Shown here in pieces: positions 1 through 8,955 of a stretch of 64,000 nucleotides of DNA (the first letter of the stretch is position 1; each line of letters begins with the position of its first letter). Position numbers and translations under genes: made by a program. The notes below the pieces were generated by a model. It was not told the origin of the DNA. It searched no databases and worked only from the letters and a program-made list of their open reading frames with translations. The stretch comes from an uncultured Sphingomonadaceae bacterium. Its GTDB lineage: Bacteria > Pseudomonadota > Alphaproteobacteria > Sphingomonadales > Sphingomonadaceae. The stretch spans positions 1,706,506 to 1,770,505 of the forward strand of contig CANMGU010000002.1 of NCBI GenBank assembly GCA_947497455.1. The letters are read 5' to 3'.

Positions 1-873
1 ATTGTCGCGTTGGCAACCAGTCATGGCTTCTCCGGCGCGTATTCGACCAGCGGCTATAGCTGCCACGCCAGTGTCATCGCCGGCGAAGGTGATGGTATGG
101 AACGCGACTATGCCTATGACAGTACCCGTCACTTTGAAGATCTCGACACCGCGGAGGCTATCGGCAAAGAAGCCGGCGAACGCGCGGTATCGCGATTGAA
201 CCCTGTAGACTTTAAATCGGGGGCAATGCCGGTTGTGTTTGATCCGCGGATCAGCAACTCATTGCTCGGTCATTTTGTTGGTGCCATTGCAGGGAGCAGC
301 ATAGCCCGCAAGACCAGTTTTCTTCTGGAAGCACTGGATACGCAGGTATTCGATAGTGCGATCAATCTAATCGATTGCCCCCACCGCAAACGAGGCTTGC
401 GGTCGAAAGCCTTTGATGGCGAAGGGTTGCCAACAGCCAAAACAAAATTGATCGACAATGGTCGCCTGACCCAATGGATTATGGAAAGCGCATCGGCACG
501 GCAATTGGGATTGCAGCCTACTGGCCATGCCTCTCGCGGGGTTGGGGGTGCGCCAGGTGTCAGCGTGACCAACCTCCACATGAATGCTGGAACGGTGAGC
601 AAGGCAGAGCTGATCAGGGACATCAAACATGGCGTTTATATTACAGAGTTGATTGGCCAAGGCGTGAACCCAGTTACAGGCGACTATAGCCGCGGTGCAG
701 GCGGTTTCCTGATCACGGATGGTGAAATCGGAGCACCGGTTTCGGAAATCACTATTGCGGGCAATCTCAAAGATATGTTTGCGAGCCTGATCCCGGCGGA
801 CGATCTGGAATATCGCTATGCCATAAACGCGCCGACCTTGCGCACCGACAGTATGACGGTGGCCGGTGGTTAG
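1..873 (+). CDS. pmbA: PmbA/TldD-family metalloprotease, C-terminal part (5' end outside window)
   Basis: The frame is open from the first base, so the start lies upstream; about 290 residues of a protein usually near 450 are present. The segment matches the C-terminal half of PmbA/TldD proteins: a serine/glycine-rich strand region (SHGFSGAYSTS), a glycine-rich GHASRGVGGAPG stretch, and an ending with GGFLITDGEI followed by ITIAGNLKDM, which is typical of PmbA rather than TldD. PmbA forms a cytosolic heterodimer with TldD that degrades unfolded peptides and matures some modified peptides. The zinc-binding residues lie mainly on TldD. PmbA is the better call over TldD, but the missing N-terminus prevents a firm choice. 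Confidence 0.85.
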   Translation: MVALATSHGFSGAYSTSGYSCHASVIAGEGDGMERDYAYDSTRHFEDLDTAEAIGKEAGERAVSRLNPVDFKSGAMPVVFDPRISNSLLGHFVGAIAGSSIARKTSFLLEALDTQVFDSAINLIDCPHRKRGLRSKAFDGEGLPTAKTKLIDNGRLTQWIMESASARQLGLQPTGHASRGVGGAPGVSVTNLHMNAGTVSKAELIRDIKHGVYITELIGQGVNPVTGDYSRGAGGFLITDGEIGAPVSEITIAGNLKDMFASLIPADDLEYRYAINAPTLRTDSMTVAGG

Positions 874-901
874 GAAGGCCTTTCAAATCTAAATCGTTAG
901 T

Positions 902-923
902 GGCGCGCGTGCCGAACCGCGCC
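902..923. terminator. possible terminator hairpin after pmbA
   Basis: A perfect 6-bp inverted repeat, GGCGCG (902-907) and CGCGCC (918-923), with a 10-nt loop lies 28 bp after the pmbA stop. It is followed by TATTAG rather than a run of T, so it is a weak terminator candidate. Confidence 0.35.
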
Positions 924-991
924 TATTAGACAGAAAAGCCGTCTTTCCAAACCCGTTGGAGAAGGCTGAGGGTTAATGGAGTTATTTTCGG

Positions 992-1780
992 TTGGTTGAT
1001 TTCGATAAGATTGTTGCGATAGCCAGAGAGGCTGGCGATCTCGCCATGCGGCAATGGCAGGCCGGCAAAAGCGCCGAAAAGACATGGGAAAAATCGCCCG
1101 GACAGATTGTTAGCGAAGCTGATATTGCGGTGGATCGATTCCTCCGCGAGCGCTTGGCGGCACAATTGCCTGAAGCCGGATGGCTGTCAGAGGAAACCGC
1201 GGAGGAGCAGTCGTTATCTGGCCGTGATATGGCATGGGTTGTCGATCCGATTGATGGAACCAAAGATTTTGTGAAGGGCGAAACGGGGTGGGCGATCTCC
1301 ATCGCGCTGGTCCAAAATGGCGCCCCGATTTTTGGTATTTTGGAAGCGCCAGCGATGGAAGAAACCTGGATCGCCAAAGCCGGCAGTCATACAGAAGTGA
1401 ATGGTCGAGCGCTTAAAGCGAGTACCCGCGAGCATTATGATGGATCGCGCATACCGCTTGGCGATGTTGATCTACCGAAAGAGATCAAACTGGCTCCTGT
1501 GACAAAACCCAACAGCATCGCACTGCGTCTGGCAATGGTGGCGGATGATCGGGCGGATCTGGTTGTCTCGACCCGCTGGGGTAGTGAATGGGATATTGCC
1601 GCAGCCCATGTAATTGCTCAAGAAGCAGGTGCAATTGTCACCGATGCGCATGGCAAAGACCTGCGCTATAATGGCACGCATGGGCAGGCTTTTGGTGTCC
1701 TATGCACGTCAGAGGGTATTCACGATGCTGCCGTCGCTCGTGTCGCCAAATTTCTTTCGGAAAATGAAGGGCAGAGCTAA
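992..1780 (+). CDS. inositol-monophosphatase-family phosphatase (CysQ/SuhB type)
   Basis: A 262-residue Mg2+-dependent phosphatase of the inositol monophosphatase superfamily. Visible metal-site motifs are SEADIAVD near residue 41, the WLSEE glutamates near 64-68, DPIDGT at 85-90 and the C-terminal WDIAAAHVIAQEAG. The family includes 3'(2'),5'-bisphosphate nucleotidase CysQ, histidinol phosphatase and SuhB; the sequence does not decide the substrate, though CysQ-like seems most likely. The start is TTG at 992, because GGAG at 978-981 is well placed for it and the nearby ATG at 976 is out of frame and stops after seven codons. Its stop overlaps the crtB stop by 4 bp on the opposite strand. Confidence 0.85.
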   Translation: MVDFDKIVAIAREAGDLAMRQWQAGKSAEKTWEKSPGQIVSEADIAVDRFLRERLAAQLPEAGWLSEETAEEQSLSGRDMAWVVDPIDGTKDFVKGETGWAISIALVQNGAPIFGILEAPAMEETWIAKAGSHTEVNGRALKASTREHYDGSRIPLGDVDLPKEIKLAPVTKPNSIALRLAMVADDRADLVVSTRWGSEWDIAAAHVIAQEAGAIVTDAHGKDLRYNGTHGQAFGVLCTSEGIHDAAVARVAKFLSENEGQS

Positions 1781-2706
1781 ACTGGCTTTCGCGGACGCGT
1801 CCAGAGCTGTTCGCGAGTTGCCCCTTTGGATCTGAACACCGCTTGACCGAGAGCTTTGGCAACCCATGCGACCTTTGCTGCCTTGCTGGTCACGATCCGC
1901 TTGTTGAGCGAGCCGCCATCGCTCCGTCTCACCGCGCGTGCGATATCGCCATATATGCCTGCTGCCGCTAACACGGCCCAACGCGAACGAAAAGGCAACC
2001 GTGCCGCACCGACCCGAGCGGAGGCTTCATAGCGTTCCGACAGATCGCATAGCCGTTCGATCAACTGAACCAATGCATCCTGCCGTGAGGGATTCATCAA
2101 GTCATCAGGATTAATCCGCATCTCGGCAAGCCAGTCTTTGGGCAAATAGCAGCGCCCGGCTGCGGCATCCTCGGCAATGTCGCGGGCGATGTTGGATAGC
2201 TGGAAAGCCAGTCCCAGATCACTGGCACGGTCGAGCGTTTCATCGTCCCGTGGTGAGATACCCATAACAATCGCCATCATACAGCCGACCGCGCCGGCGA
2301 CGTGATAGCAATATTGATAGAGATCATCCTCGCTCTGCGGCCGCCATTGTTTGGCATCCAGTGCAAAGCCGTCAATTACATCATTGGCCAGTTCAAGGGG
2401 CAGGCGGCACTCCTGAGCGACAATGCCTACCGCATCAAAGGCGGGTTTGCCGGTTTGCTCACCACCCATCGCGCGGCGTGTCAGCATCCGCATCACTGCG
2501 ATGGTTTTTTCCGATGCCGGGGTCGCCGACATGCCATGACCATGGTCCTGACCATCGGCCAGATCATCGCACTCGCGGCACCAGGCATAGAGCATCCACA
2601 CCCGTTCACGGGTTTGTGTGGCAAACAGCTTGGAGGCGAGCGCAAAGGATTTGGACCCGCGATCGATACTGGCTTTGGCGTGAAGGACGAGGTTGGCGCG
2701 ATTCAT
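1777..2706 (-). CDS. crtB: phytoene synthase CrtB
   Basis: This 309-residue trans-isoprenyl diphosphate synthase condenses two geranylgeranyl diphosphates to phytoene, the first committed carotenoid step. Both aspartate-rich Mg2+-diphosphate sites are visible: ECDDLADGQD in the first third and NIARDIAEDAAAGRCYLP in the second half, which matches phytoene/squalene synthases. Position after crtI and crtY makes phytoene synthase preferable to squalene synthase. The ATG shares one base with the crtI stop (TGATG), indicating translational coupling in a crtY-crtI-crtB operon. The 3' end overlaps the convergent phosphatase stop by 4 bp, leaving no room for a terminator. Confidence 0.95.
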   Translation of the reverse strand: MNRANLVLHAKASIDRGSKSFALASKLFATQTRERVWMLYAWCRECDDLADGQDHGHGMSATPASEKTIAVMRMLTRRAMGGEQTGKPAFDAVGIVAQECRLPLELANDVIDGFALDAKQWRPQSEDDLYQYCYHVAGAVGCMMAIVMGISPRDDETLDRASDLGLAFQLSNIARDIAEDAAAGRCYLPKDWLAEMRINPDDLMNPSRQDALVQLIERLCDLSERYEASARVGAARLPFRSRWAVLAAAGIYGDIARAVRRSDGGSLNKRIVTSKAAKVAWVAKALGQAVFRSKGATREQLWTRPRKPV

Positions 2707-4226
2707 CAGGTGTCTTGCAAAATATCCTCGAGCATCAGCTCCGCCGTTGCCTTGGCACTGCCGACTACTCCTGGAATACCGGCACCCGGATGGGTTCCCG
2801 CACCAACAAAATACAGGTTGTTGATCACATCATCCCGATTATGCACCCGGAACCAGGCGCTTTGGGTCAGGAGTGGCTCCAGACTGAATGCGCTTCCGAG
2901 ATGCGCATTGAGGTCGGTGCCAAAGTCCTGAGGTGTATAGTGAAAGCTGGTCACAATCCGGTCATGAATATCAGGGATCAGACGGTGGCCGATCTCGTCG
3001 AGAATACGCTTCTCATATATTGGCCCCATCTCTTCCCAGTCAATCGGCAGCTTGCCCTGGTGCGGAACAGGCGCCAACACATAAAAAGTGCTGTGACCTT
3101 CTGGTGCCATCTCTGGGTCGGTTACCGTTGGATGATGGAGATAGAGCGAGAAATCACTCGGCAGCACGCCGTTATCGTAAATATCCTCCAGCAATCCTTT
3201 GTAGCGCGGACCAAACAGAATCATGTGATGGGGAATGCCTGGCCAGGTCCCTTTGAGCCCGAAATGCACGACAAAAAGCGACGGTGAGTATTTCTTCTTG
3301 TTGAGTGAAGCGGTAACCTTGTCACTGCGATGTTTGTGGCTCAGCAGGTCGCGATAGCTATGCATTACATCGGCATTGGATGCGACGGCATCAAATGTCT
3401 CGCTCCAGCCCGACTTGCAAGTCACACCCGATGCGCGATCACCTATCATATCGATGCTCGTCACCGGATCGGACAGTCGGATTGTGCCACCAATCCGCTC
3501 AAAATGCTTCACCATCGCGGCGATCAGCATGTTCGTTCCACCCTTGGCGAACCAGACACCGCCTAGCCGTTCAAGCTTGTGGATCAGACCATATATTGCG
3601 CTGGTTGCCATCGGATTGCCGCCAACCAATAGCGACTGAAAGGAAAGAAACTCCCGCAGTTTTTCGTTTTTCACAAAGCTTGAAACTTTGGCATAAACCG
3701 AGCGGTAAGCTTCAAACTTCATCAGCGCCGGTGCCGCCTTGATCATCGATTTGAAATCGAGAAAAGCCTTGGTTCCGAGTTTGACATAGCCTTCTTCGTA
3801 AAGTCCGCCGCTATATTCAAGGAAGCGTTTATAGCCTTCGACATCATCCGGTTCTATCGCGGCAATATTGGCGTAAAGCTCGTCAGGGTCATTGACGTAA
3901 TCGAAATTCGTGCCGTCTGGCCAGTTCAGCCGGTAAAAAGGTGATACCGGCATCAGCTCGATATCCTTTGCCATGTCATGACCGGTTAAGTCCCACAGCT
4001 GGCTAAGGCAATCGGGATCGGTGATCACGGTAGGTCCGCCATCAAAGATAAACCCTTCCTTGTCCCAATAATAGGCCCGCCCGCCTGGCTTATCGCGGCT
4101 TTCTAGGATCGTGGTCTGGATGCCGGCGGACTGCAAACGTATGGCAAGCGCAAGTCCACCAAAGCCGGAACCGATTACGGCGGCTTTTCGGAACAGTTCG
4201 GGCTGGCTTTTGGTCACTTCATTCAT
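2706..4226 (-). CDS. crtI: phytoene desaturase CrtI
   Basis: A 506-residue FAD-dependent desaturase converting phytoene to lycopene. The N-terminus holds the dinucleotide fold (VIGSGFGGLALAIRLQSAG) followed by the CrtI signature KPGGRAYYW and GFIFDGGPTVITDP. The C-terminus has the second FAD-contact region (YFVGAGTHPGAGIPGVVGSA), also classic for bacterial CrtI. Length is normal for the family. It lies 12 bp after crtY and overlaps crtB by one base, so all three are probably made from one transcript. It should act at the inner membrane. The number of desaturation steps (four, giving lycopene) is inferred from the adjacent lycopene cyclase. Confidence 0.96.
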   Translation of the reverse strand: MNEVTKSQPELFRKAAVIGSGFGGLALAIRLQSAGIQTTILESRDKPGGRAYYWDKEGFIFDGGPTVITDPDCLSQLWDLTGHDMAKDIELMPVSPFYRLNWPDGTNFDYVNDPDELYANIAAIEPDDVEGYKRFLEYSGGLYEEGYVKLGTKAFLDFKSMIKAAPALMKFEAYRSVYAKVSSFVKNEKLREFLSFQSLLVGGNPMATSAIYGLIHKLERLGGVWFAKGGTNMLIAAMVKHFERIGGTIRLSDPVTSIDMIGDRASGVTCKSGWSETFDAVASNADVMHSYRDLLSHKHRSDKVTASLNKKKYSPSLFVVHFGLKGTWPGIPHHMILFGPRYKGLLEDIYDNGVLPSDFSLYLHHPTVTDPEMAPEGHSTFYVLAPVPHQGKLPIDWEEMGPIYEKRILDEIGHRLIPDIHDRIVTSFHYTPQDFGTDLNAHLGSAFSLEPLLTQSAWFRVHNRDDVINNLYFVGAGTHPGAGIPGVVGSAKATAELMLEDILQDT

Positions 4227-4238
4227 GGTGATTGGGGC

Positions 4239-5396
4239 TCATCTATATTTTATCATGATAGGGAGGGCTTTGGTAATCGGAACCGGTGGACGGCCAAAGA
4301 GGAGTGCGGCCTGATCCCATCTGGTTGTGGTGCCAGCATAGAAGCGCGCAATCAAATTCTCATCCTTGCTATAGGTATGTTCAAGCGTTTTATAGCGTTG
4401 CTCGGGCTTACCAGCCTTGAACATCATTGCACAGAGCATATGATAGAATTTGCAATGCTGCCAATGCTTTGCTGCATATTCCCGAAGCATCTTATCAAGG
4501 TCATCCTGGGTTAAATCGGGTAATGTCGCAACCTTCATTGCAGTTCGTACAGCCATCGGCAGGGAGTAGCTGGTCACCGGATGGATTAGCGCGGCTCTGG
4601 CTCCGGCACGGGCTTCAACCCCGTCATGGGTGGCCCAGAATGCGTCAAAATCTCCGCCATAGAGCACAGGCAGACGGCCGGCTTCACTACGCTTGATTTC
4701 AGCAACATCCCAGCCTTGCGTCCGGGCGTAATCGGCAATGCGTTGATGGCTGGTTTCGACATCCAGTTCATCGCCGTTGGAATAATAAGTATCTTCAACA
4801 AATATCTCGGTCGCGCTGAAGGGCAGGGAATAGACGAAGCGGTAGCCGTCTATCTGTTCGACCGTGGCGTCCTTGATAATTGGACGGCTCAGTCCATGTG
4901 GTTTGGAAAGACGCAGAACCTGGCCAGCAAACTTCTGCCAGCCATATTCAAGCGCGGAAAAATTGCCGCCGCCCCGGGCGTCCAATATCATATTGGCGGT
5001 GAGTATATCGCCATTGACCATCGTAATGACGTTAGCCGTAATCTCGCTTATTTTTGAGCTGGTTATAAGGCTCTTCTGCAAAAGTTCCTTGCGAACAATG
5101 CGATTAAAATTCTCCGACAATATCGACCGATAGCCGGTATTCAACGTACGACTATATTTGGGAAAGCGTACGTCATAACTGTCCCATTGATGGGATATCA
5201 GCGGCTCGACCAGCCACAGATGCTCCGGCGCTATGTCACTCTCAAAAAAGGACCAGATATGATTGCCACCAAAATGATCTTCGGCCTCGATCAGCGCAAT
5301 CGACAGTTCCGGCCGCAATTTGTGCAACGCCAGCGCGATCAGCCCTCCGGCCAGCCCGCCACCCGCTATCGCCAAATCAAACTGCCTTTTCGCCAT
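4239..5396 (-). CDS. crtY: lycopene beta-cyclase CrtY
   Basis: A 385-residue flavoprotein closing the beta-ionone rings of lycopene to give beta-carotene. The N-terminal dinucleotide motif is DLAIAGGGLAGGLIALAL, followed by GGNHIWSFF, a CrtY hallmark; MILDARGG and FVYSLPFS lie in the middle. The open frame extends to 5495, but the ATG at 5396 puts the flavin motif about ten residues in, as in other CrtY proteins, and the upstream 33 residues are not protein-like. It is first gene of the crtYIB operon. A 110-bp gap separates it from the divergent hydroxylase gene and must hold both promoters; no convincing -35/-10 pair was found there. Confidence 0.94.
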   Translation of the reverse strand: MAKRQFDLAIAGGGLAGGLIALALHKLRPELSIALIEAEDHFGGNHIWSFFESDIAPEHLWLVEPLISHQWDSYDVRFPKYSRTLNTGYRSILSENFNRIVRKELLQKSLITSSKISEITANVITMVNGDILTANMILDARGGGNFSALEYGWQKFAGQVLRLSKPHGLSRPIIKDATVEQIDGYRFVYSLPFSATEIFVEDTYYSNGDELDVETSHQRIADYARTQGWDVAEIKRSEAGRLPVLYGGDFDAFWATHDGVEARAGARAALIHPVTSYSLPMAVRTAMKVATLPDLTQDDLDKMLREYAAKHWQHCKFYHMLCAMMFKAGKPEQRYKTLEHTYSKDENLIARFYAGTTTRWDQAALLFGRPPVPITKALPIMIKYR

Positions 5397-5506
5397 ATGG
5401 CCGCCGTAGCCTATGGTGAAGGCGGGGGGAAGCCTGTCCCAAAGCATGTAGCAAAATAAACTGGTTTCACCTTGCCTGCGGTGGCTTTGCGGCATAGCCT
5501 GCGAGA

Positions 5507-6256
5507 ATGAACTTGCTGCTCCCTATCCTGCTTTCAGCGGTTGCCATGACGATCATAGTCGGTGTGCGCTACTTGCTCACCAGCGGCTTTTTCGCTTGGC
5601 TGACGCAGCGGATCAGACCTGGTCAGTATGATCGCCTGAAGCCGCAGATATCCCGTGAGATCCGCTGGTCGCTCTATTCGGCCGCAATATACGGCATTCC
5701 CACTGGTATCTTGGCCTGGGGTTGGCAAAATGCGGGTTGGACAAGAATTTACACGGATATCAGCCTATATCCGCTTTGGTATCTGCCGCTGTCATTATTC
5801 GTCTATCTGTTTTTGCATGACACCTGGTTTTACTGGACCCACCGATTGTTTCATCGGCGCGGATGGTTTGAAATAGCTCATGCGGTGCATCATGAAAGTC
5901 GACCGCCAACCGCCTGGGCGGCAATGAGTTTTCACCCGATTGAAGCGATTAGCGGAGCTATTGTAATTCCCGCTCTGATCATCGCGGTTCCGATCCATGT
6001 CGGCATTTTGGGACTTGTCCTGCTGATCATGACGATTATGGGAGTGACGAACCATATGGGATGGGAGATGTTTCCGCGATGGTTGGTTAACGGCCCGTTA
6101 GGGAAGGGGCTGATAACTGCAACCCATCATGAAAAACATCACAGTGCGTACAGGGGCAATTATGGATTATACTTTCGGTTTTGGGACAAAGTCTGTGGCA
6201 CAGATCTCGGGCTTGGGTCTTTTGATGGCGCTGCCAAACAGCGCAGCAGTAGCTAA
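5507..6256 (+). CDS. fatty-acid-hydroxylase-superfamily protein, candidate carotenoid ring hydroxylase (CrtG-like)
   Basis: A 249-residue di-iron membrane hydroxylase of the sterol desaturase/fatty acid hydroxylase superfamily. Histidine boxes are visible as HDTWFYWTHRLFH, HAVHHES and HHEKHH, between hydrophobic helices. It is much longer than the usual CrtZ (about 160-170 residues). Its position divergent from crtY suggests a carotenoid role; by established knowledge the beta-ring 2-hydroxylase CrtG, which makes nostoxanthin-type pigments in sphingomonads, is a similar-sized hydroxylase, so that is the leading hypothesis. A sterol- or lipid-type desaturase remains possible. The reading frame overlaps the start of the next gene, DUF2141. 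Confidence 0.7.
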   Translation: MNLLLPILLSAVAMTIIVGVRYLLTSGFFAWLTQRIRPGQYDRLKPQISREIRWSLYSAAIYGIPTGILAWGWQNAGWTRIYTDISLYPLWYLPLSLFVYLFLHDTWFYWTHRLFHRRGWFEIAHAVHHESRPPTAWAAMSFHPIEAISGAIVIPALIIAVPIHVGILGLVLLIMTIMGVTNHMGWEMFPRWLVNGPLGKGLITATHHEKHHSAYRGNYGLYFRFWDKVCGTDLGLGSFDGAAKQRSSS

Positions 6257-6653
6257 CCAGGCAGCCGTTGCGCCCGTGGTGGCAGCGACGCTTGATATCT
6301 CCGTTTCAGGACTGCGATCTCAAAAGGGCGATGTGTTGGTCTGTTTGAGCACCAATCCCAAATATTTCCCCGATTGCCGCAAGGATAAGGAAGCACGCAA
6401 AATCAAGGTTGCCGCGTCCGATGCCGGCAGCGTGCAAATCACTGATGTGAAGCCGGGTACTTATGCTGTGGCGCTTATTCATGACGAAAATACCAACGGT
6501 AAAATGGATATGGCGCTGTTTCTGCCGCGCGAGGGTTTTGGTTTTTCGCGAAATCCCAAAATCGGCATGGGACCTCCCAAGTTTAAGTCTGCCCAGTTCA
6601 CGGTCGGTGCAGAAAACGTGAACTATGCCGTAAAAATGAAGTATATTTTATGA
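6162..6653 (+). CDS. DUF2141 secreted protein
   Basis: A protein of about 163 residues with an N-terminal hydrophobic signal-like segment (ISGLGLLMALP, then ANQA as a possible cleavage site) and a DUF2141 domain: LDISVSGLRS, GDVLVCL, then YAVALIHDENTNGKMD and the glycine-rich GFGFSRNP. The domain is common in secreted proteins of carotenoid-bearing alphaproteobacteria; its function is not known. The ATG at 6162 has AGGGGC just upstream and gives the best signal peptide. Starts at 6129 or 6225 are also in frame. With the 6162 start it overlaps the hydroxylase gene by 95 bp in another frame, which is unusually long. Confidence 0.75.
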   Translation: MDYTFGFGTKSVAQISGLGLLMALPNSAAVANQAAVAPVVAATLDISVSGLRSQKGDVLVCLSTNPKYFPDCRKDKEARKIKVAASDAGSVQITDVKPGTYAVALIHDENTNGKMDMALFLPREGFGFSRNPKIGMGPPKFKSAQFTVGAENVNYAVKMKYIL

Positions 6654-6693
6654 TGTAAGCCCGATCCTTTCCCCCAAAGATTCAGGAATTCAA

Positions 6694-7545
6694 ATGTACA
6701 AATATGCCTTGGCTGCCAGCTGCCTTTTCCTGGTTTCATCACCGCTTTTGGCGCAAGCCGAGGGGCAACGTCCTCCGACGGGGAAAAATGTTTTTGACGG
6801 CGACTATGTAACGATTGGCGCCGGTGTTGCTGCCGGGCCAAGTTATGACGGTTCGGACGACTATAATGTATCGCCGCTTCCGGTCATTCTGGGCAGCGTT
6901 GCAGGTATCGATTTTGAACCTCGTGGTCCTGGCCTTGCTCTGGATGTGATACCTGACAAAGAGGGTGCAAAGGTGGATTTCATCTTTGGGCCCGTCGGCC
7001 GGGCGCGTTTCGACCGCAACAGCAGGATCGGGGATGACGTGGTCCGCAGCCTTGGCGAGTTGGATGTAGCCGTCGAACTGGGGGCAGTGGCGGGGGTTAA
7101 GGTGAACCGTCTGTTTCGCCGATTTGACTCACTGACCGCGAAAGTTGATCTGCGCTGGGATGTTGCCGGAGCGCATGAAGGACGGGTGATTTCACCCAGC
7201 CTGACCTATTTCATGCCGATTAATCGCGGTACAGCTGCCAGTCTGACAATCAGCGCGGACCATGTTGATGATGACTATGCCAATTACTATTTCAGCATTT
7301 CACCCGCCGGAACCGCGGCCAGCGGGCTGCCGACTTTCAACGCAACTGGCGGCTGGAAAAATGTCGGGATATCGCTGTTCAATGCCATCGATCTTGATGG
7401 CGATGCCACCAATGGCGGCTTTTCAGTAATATTACTGGGTGGATATTCGCGATTGCTGGAGGATGCAAAACGGTCTCCGGTCACTGCAATCCGCGGTGAT
7501 GCCGACCAGTTTTTCGGCGCAGTTGGGGTTGGATACACATTTTAG
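6694..7545 (+). CDS. MipA/OmpV family outer membrane protein
   Basis: A 283-residue protein with a signal peptide (LAASCLFLVSSPLLAQA) and a beta-barrel pattern matching the MipA/OmpV family: an N-terminal VTIGAGVAAGPSYDGSDDY strand, PLPVILG, and an aromatic C-terminal residue in VGVGYTF, the usual outer-membrane assembly signal. MipA is known as a scaffold for murein enzymes in E. coli and OmpV proteins are channel-like; which applies here is not decided. It starts 40 bp after the DUF2141 gene and may be co-transcribed with it. Confidence 0.88.
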   Translation: MYKYALAASCLFLVSSPLLAQAEGQRPPTGKNVFDGDYVTIGAGVAAGPSYDGSDDYNVSPLPVILGSVAGIDFEPRGPGLALDVIPDKEGAKVDFIFGPVGRARFDRNSRIGDDVVRSLGELDVAVELGAVAGVKVNRLFRRFDSLTAKVDLRWDVAGAHEGRVISPSLTYFMPINRGTAASLTISADHVDDDYANYYFSISPAGTAASGLPTFNATGGWKNVGISLFNAIDLDGDATNGGFSVILLGGYSRLLEDAKRSPVTAIRGDADQFFGAVGVGYTF

Positions 7546-7548
7546 GTC

Positions 7549-7574
7549 ACAGAAATGGCCTCGAACCATTCTGT
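7549..7574. terminator. inverted repeat between convergent mipA-like gene and prfB
   Basis: ACAGA-A-ATGG (7549-7558) pairs with CCATTCTGT (7566-7574), nine base pairs with one bulged A and a 7-nt loop. It lies between two convergent stop codons, so a bidirectional terminator is likely, though there is no long T run. Confidence 0.45.
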
Positions 7575-7592
7575 AATATTGGCGGTATTGTT

Positions 7593-8720
7593 CTAGTCGA
7601 CATCCTCAACATCGACCTTCTCGCCGGTTACCCGCTGCGACAATGCGGCGGCGATGAAGGGATCGAGCGCACCATCAAGAACATCGGAGGGCGCACTCGA
7701 AGTGACGCCGGTGCGTAGGTCCTTGACCATCTGATAGGGTTGCAGGACATAAGAGCGGATCTGATGGCCCCAGCCGATCTCTGTCTTGGCCTCATATTCC
7801 CCGCTGGCTTCGGTTTCACGGCGTTGCAATTCTGCCTCGTACAAACGTGCCTTGAGCATACCCATCGCGGTAGCGCGGTTCTTGTGCTGGCTGCGATCAT
7901 TTTGCGAGGCAACGACAATACCGGTGGGCTGGTGGGTAATGCGTACGGCGCTATCTGTGGTGTTCACGTGCTGTCCGCCGGAGCCGGAGGCGCGATAAGT
8001 ATCGATTTTCAGGTCGCCCTCATTGATTTCGACCTCAAAACTGTCATCTATTACCGGATAGACCCAGACGCTGGAAAAGCTGGTGTGGCGTTTTGCGGCA
8101 CTGTCAAAGGGAGAGATGCGCACCAGACGGTGAACGCCGCTTTCAGTCTTTGAAAAGCCATATGCATTCTCGCCCTTAATTTCGAGAGTCGCGGATTTTA
8201 TACCCGCCTGATCTCCGGCCTGATAATCGACCATCGATACTTTGTAACCGCGCGCTTCTGCCCACCGCTGATACATACGAAGTAGCATCTCGGCCCAGTC
8301 TTGGCTTTCCGTGCCTCCGGCACCGGCGTGGATTTCCAGATAGGTGTCGAAATTATCGGCTTCACCGGAAAGCAGAGCCTGGACCTTGTCGCGGTCTGCA
8401 CGATCGGCGAGCTGGCTCAACGTCTGCACACCCTCTTCGACCAGCGCATCATCACTTTCTTCGTCGGCCATTTCGATAAATTCAAGCGCGTCATCCATTT
8501 CCTGCTGGATCTCGCGCGCGGCGGTAATCGATTCATCCAGCCGTCGCCGCTCGGTCATTACCGCTTGTGCCGCACTTTGATCGTCCCATAGCGTTGGGTC
8601 TTCGACACGCGCATTAAGCTCGTCCAGCCGGCGCAAGGCTACATCCCAGTTGAGCGAGGTCTTCAGCAGGTCGAGCGCTGCGCTAATCCGATCAACATGC
8701 GCCTGAGCTTCCGCACGCAT
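7593..8720 (-). CDS. prfB: peptide chain release factor 2
   Basis: A 375-residue class I release factor that recognises UGA and UAA stop codons and hydrolyses peptidyl-tRNA on the ribosome. The codon-recognition tripeptide SPF appears in VRISPFDSAAKRH, defining RF2 rather than RF1. The catalytic GGQ is in RASGSGGQHVNTTDSAVR. The frame is continuous from the N-terminus (MRAEAQAHVDRI); no in-frame UGA near codon 25 and no SD-like slippery element are present, so the autoregulatory frameshift known from E. coli is absent. It stands alone on the minus strand. Confidence 0.97.
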   Translation of the reverse strand: MRAEAQAHVDRISAALDLLKTSLNWDVALRRLDELNARVEDPTLWDDQSAAQAVMTERRRLDESITAAREIQQEMDDALEFIEMADEESDDALVEEGVQTLSQLADRADRDKVQALLSGEADNFDTYLEIHAGAGGTESQDWAEMLLRMYQRWAEARGYKVSMVDYQAGDQAGIKSATLEIKGENAYGFSKTESGVHRLVRISPFDSAAKRHTSFSSVWVYPVIDDSFEVEINEGDLKIDTYRASGSGGQHVNTTDSAVRITHQPTGIVVASQNDRSQHKNRATAMGMLKARLYEAELQRRETEASGEYEAKTEIGWGHQIRSYVLQPYQMVKDLRTGVTSSAPSDVLDGALDPFIAAALSQRVTGEKVDVEDVD

Positions 8721-8910
8721 TACAAAGTCTCCAATTATCTCTTGGCGCTGGGATTAGACGATATGGCGGTGATGTAAACAGGATATGATGATGCAAGGGT
8801 TGGAAGGCGGGTGCGAACCGATCAACAAATAGATAACATCTATTGAAATCTTGGTTTGGTTTAAAATATTCAATTTTTAGAAATCGGCTATTGCGTCTCA
8901 ACTACATAAA

Positions 8911-8930
8911 GATGCACATGTTTTTGCATC
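8911..8930. repeat. small inverted repeat upstream of the carbonic anhydrase gene
   Basis: GATGCA (8911-8916) and TGCATC (8925-8930) form a perfect 6-bp inverted repeat 25 bp before the start codon. It lies in an AT-rich 235-bp region between the divergent prfB and carbonic anhydrase genes. It could be an operator or a leader hairpin; nothing identifies the binding protein. Confidence 0.3.
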
Positions 8931-8955
8931 AATCAAACCGATAGGGAATTTGAGA

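Noticed and set aside
2302-3287. Two overlapping plus-strand frames opposite crtI/crtB
   Set aside because: No start signals or known domains; crtI and crtB explain this region fully.
7593-8720. Programmed frameshift in prfB
   Set aside because: The frame is continuous from the start and no in-frame UGA is present near codon 25.
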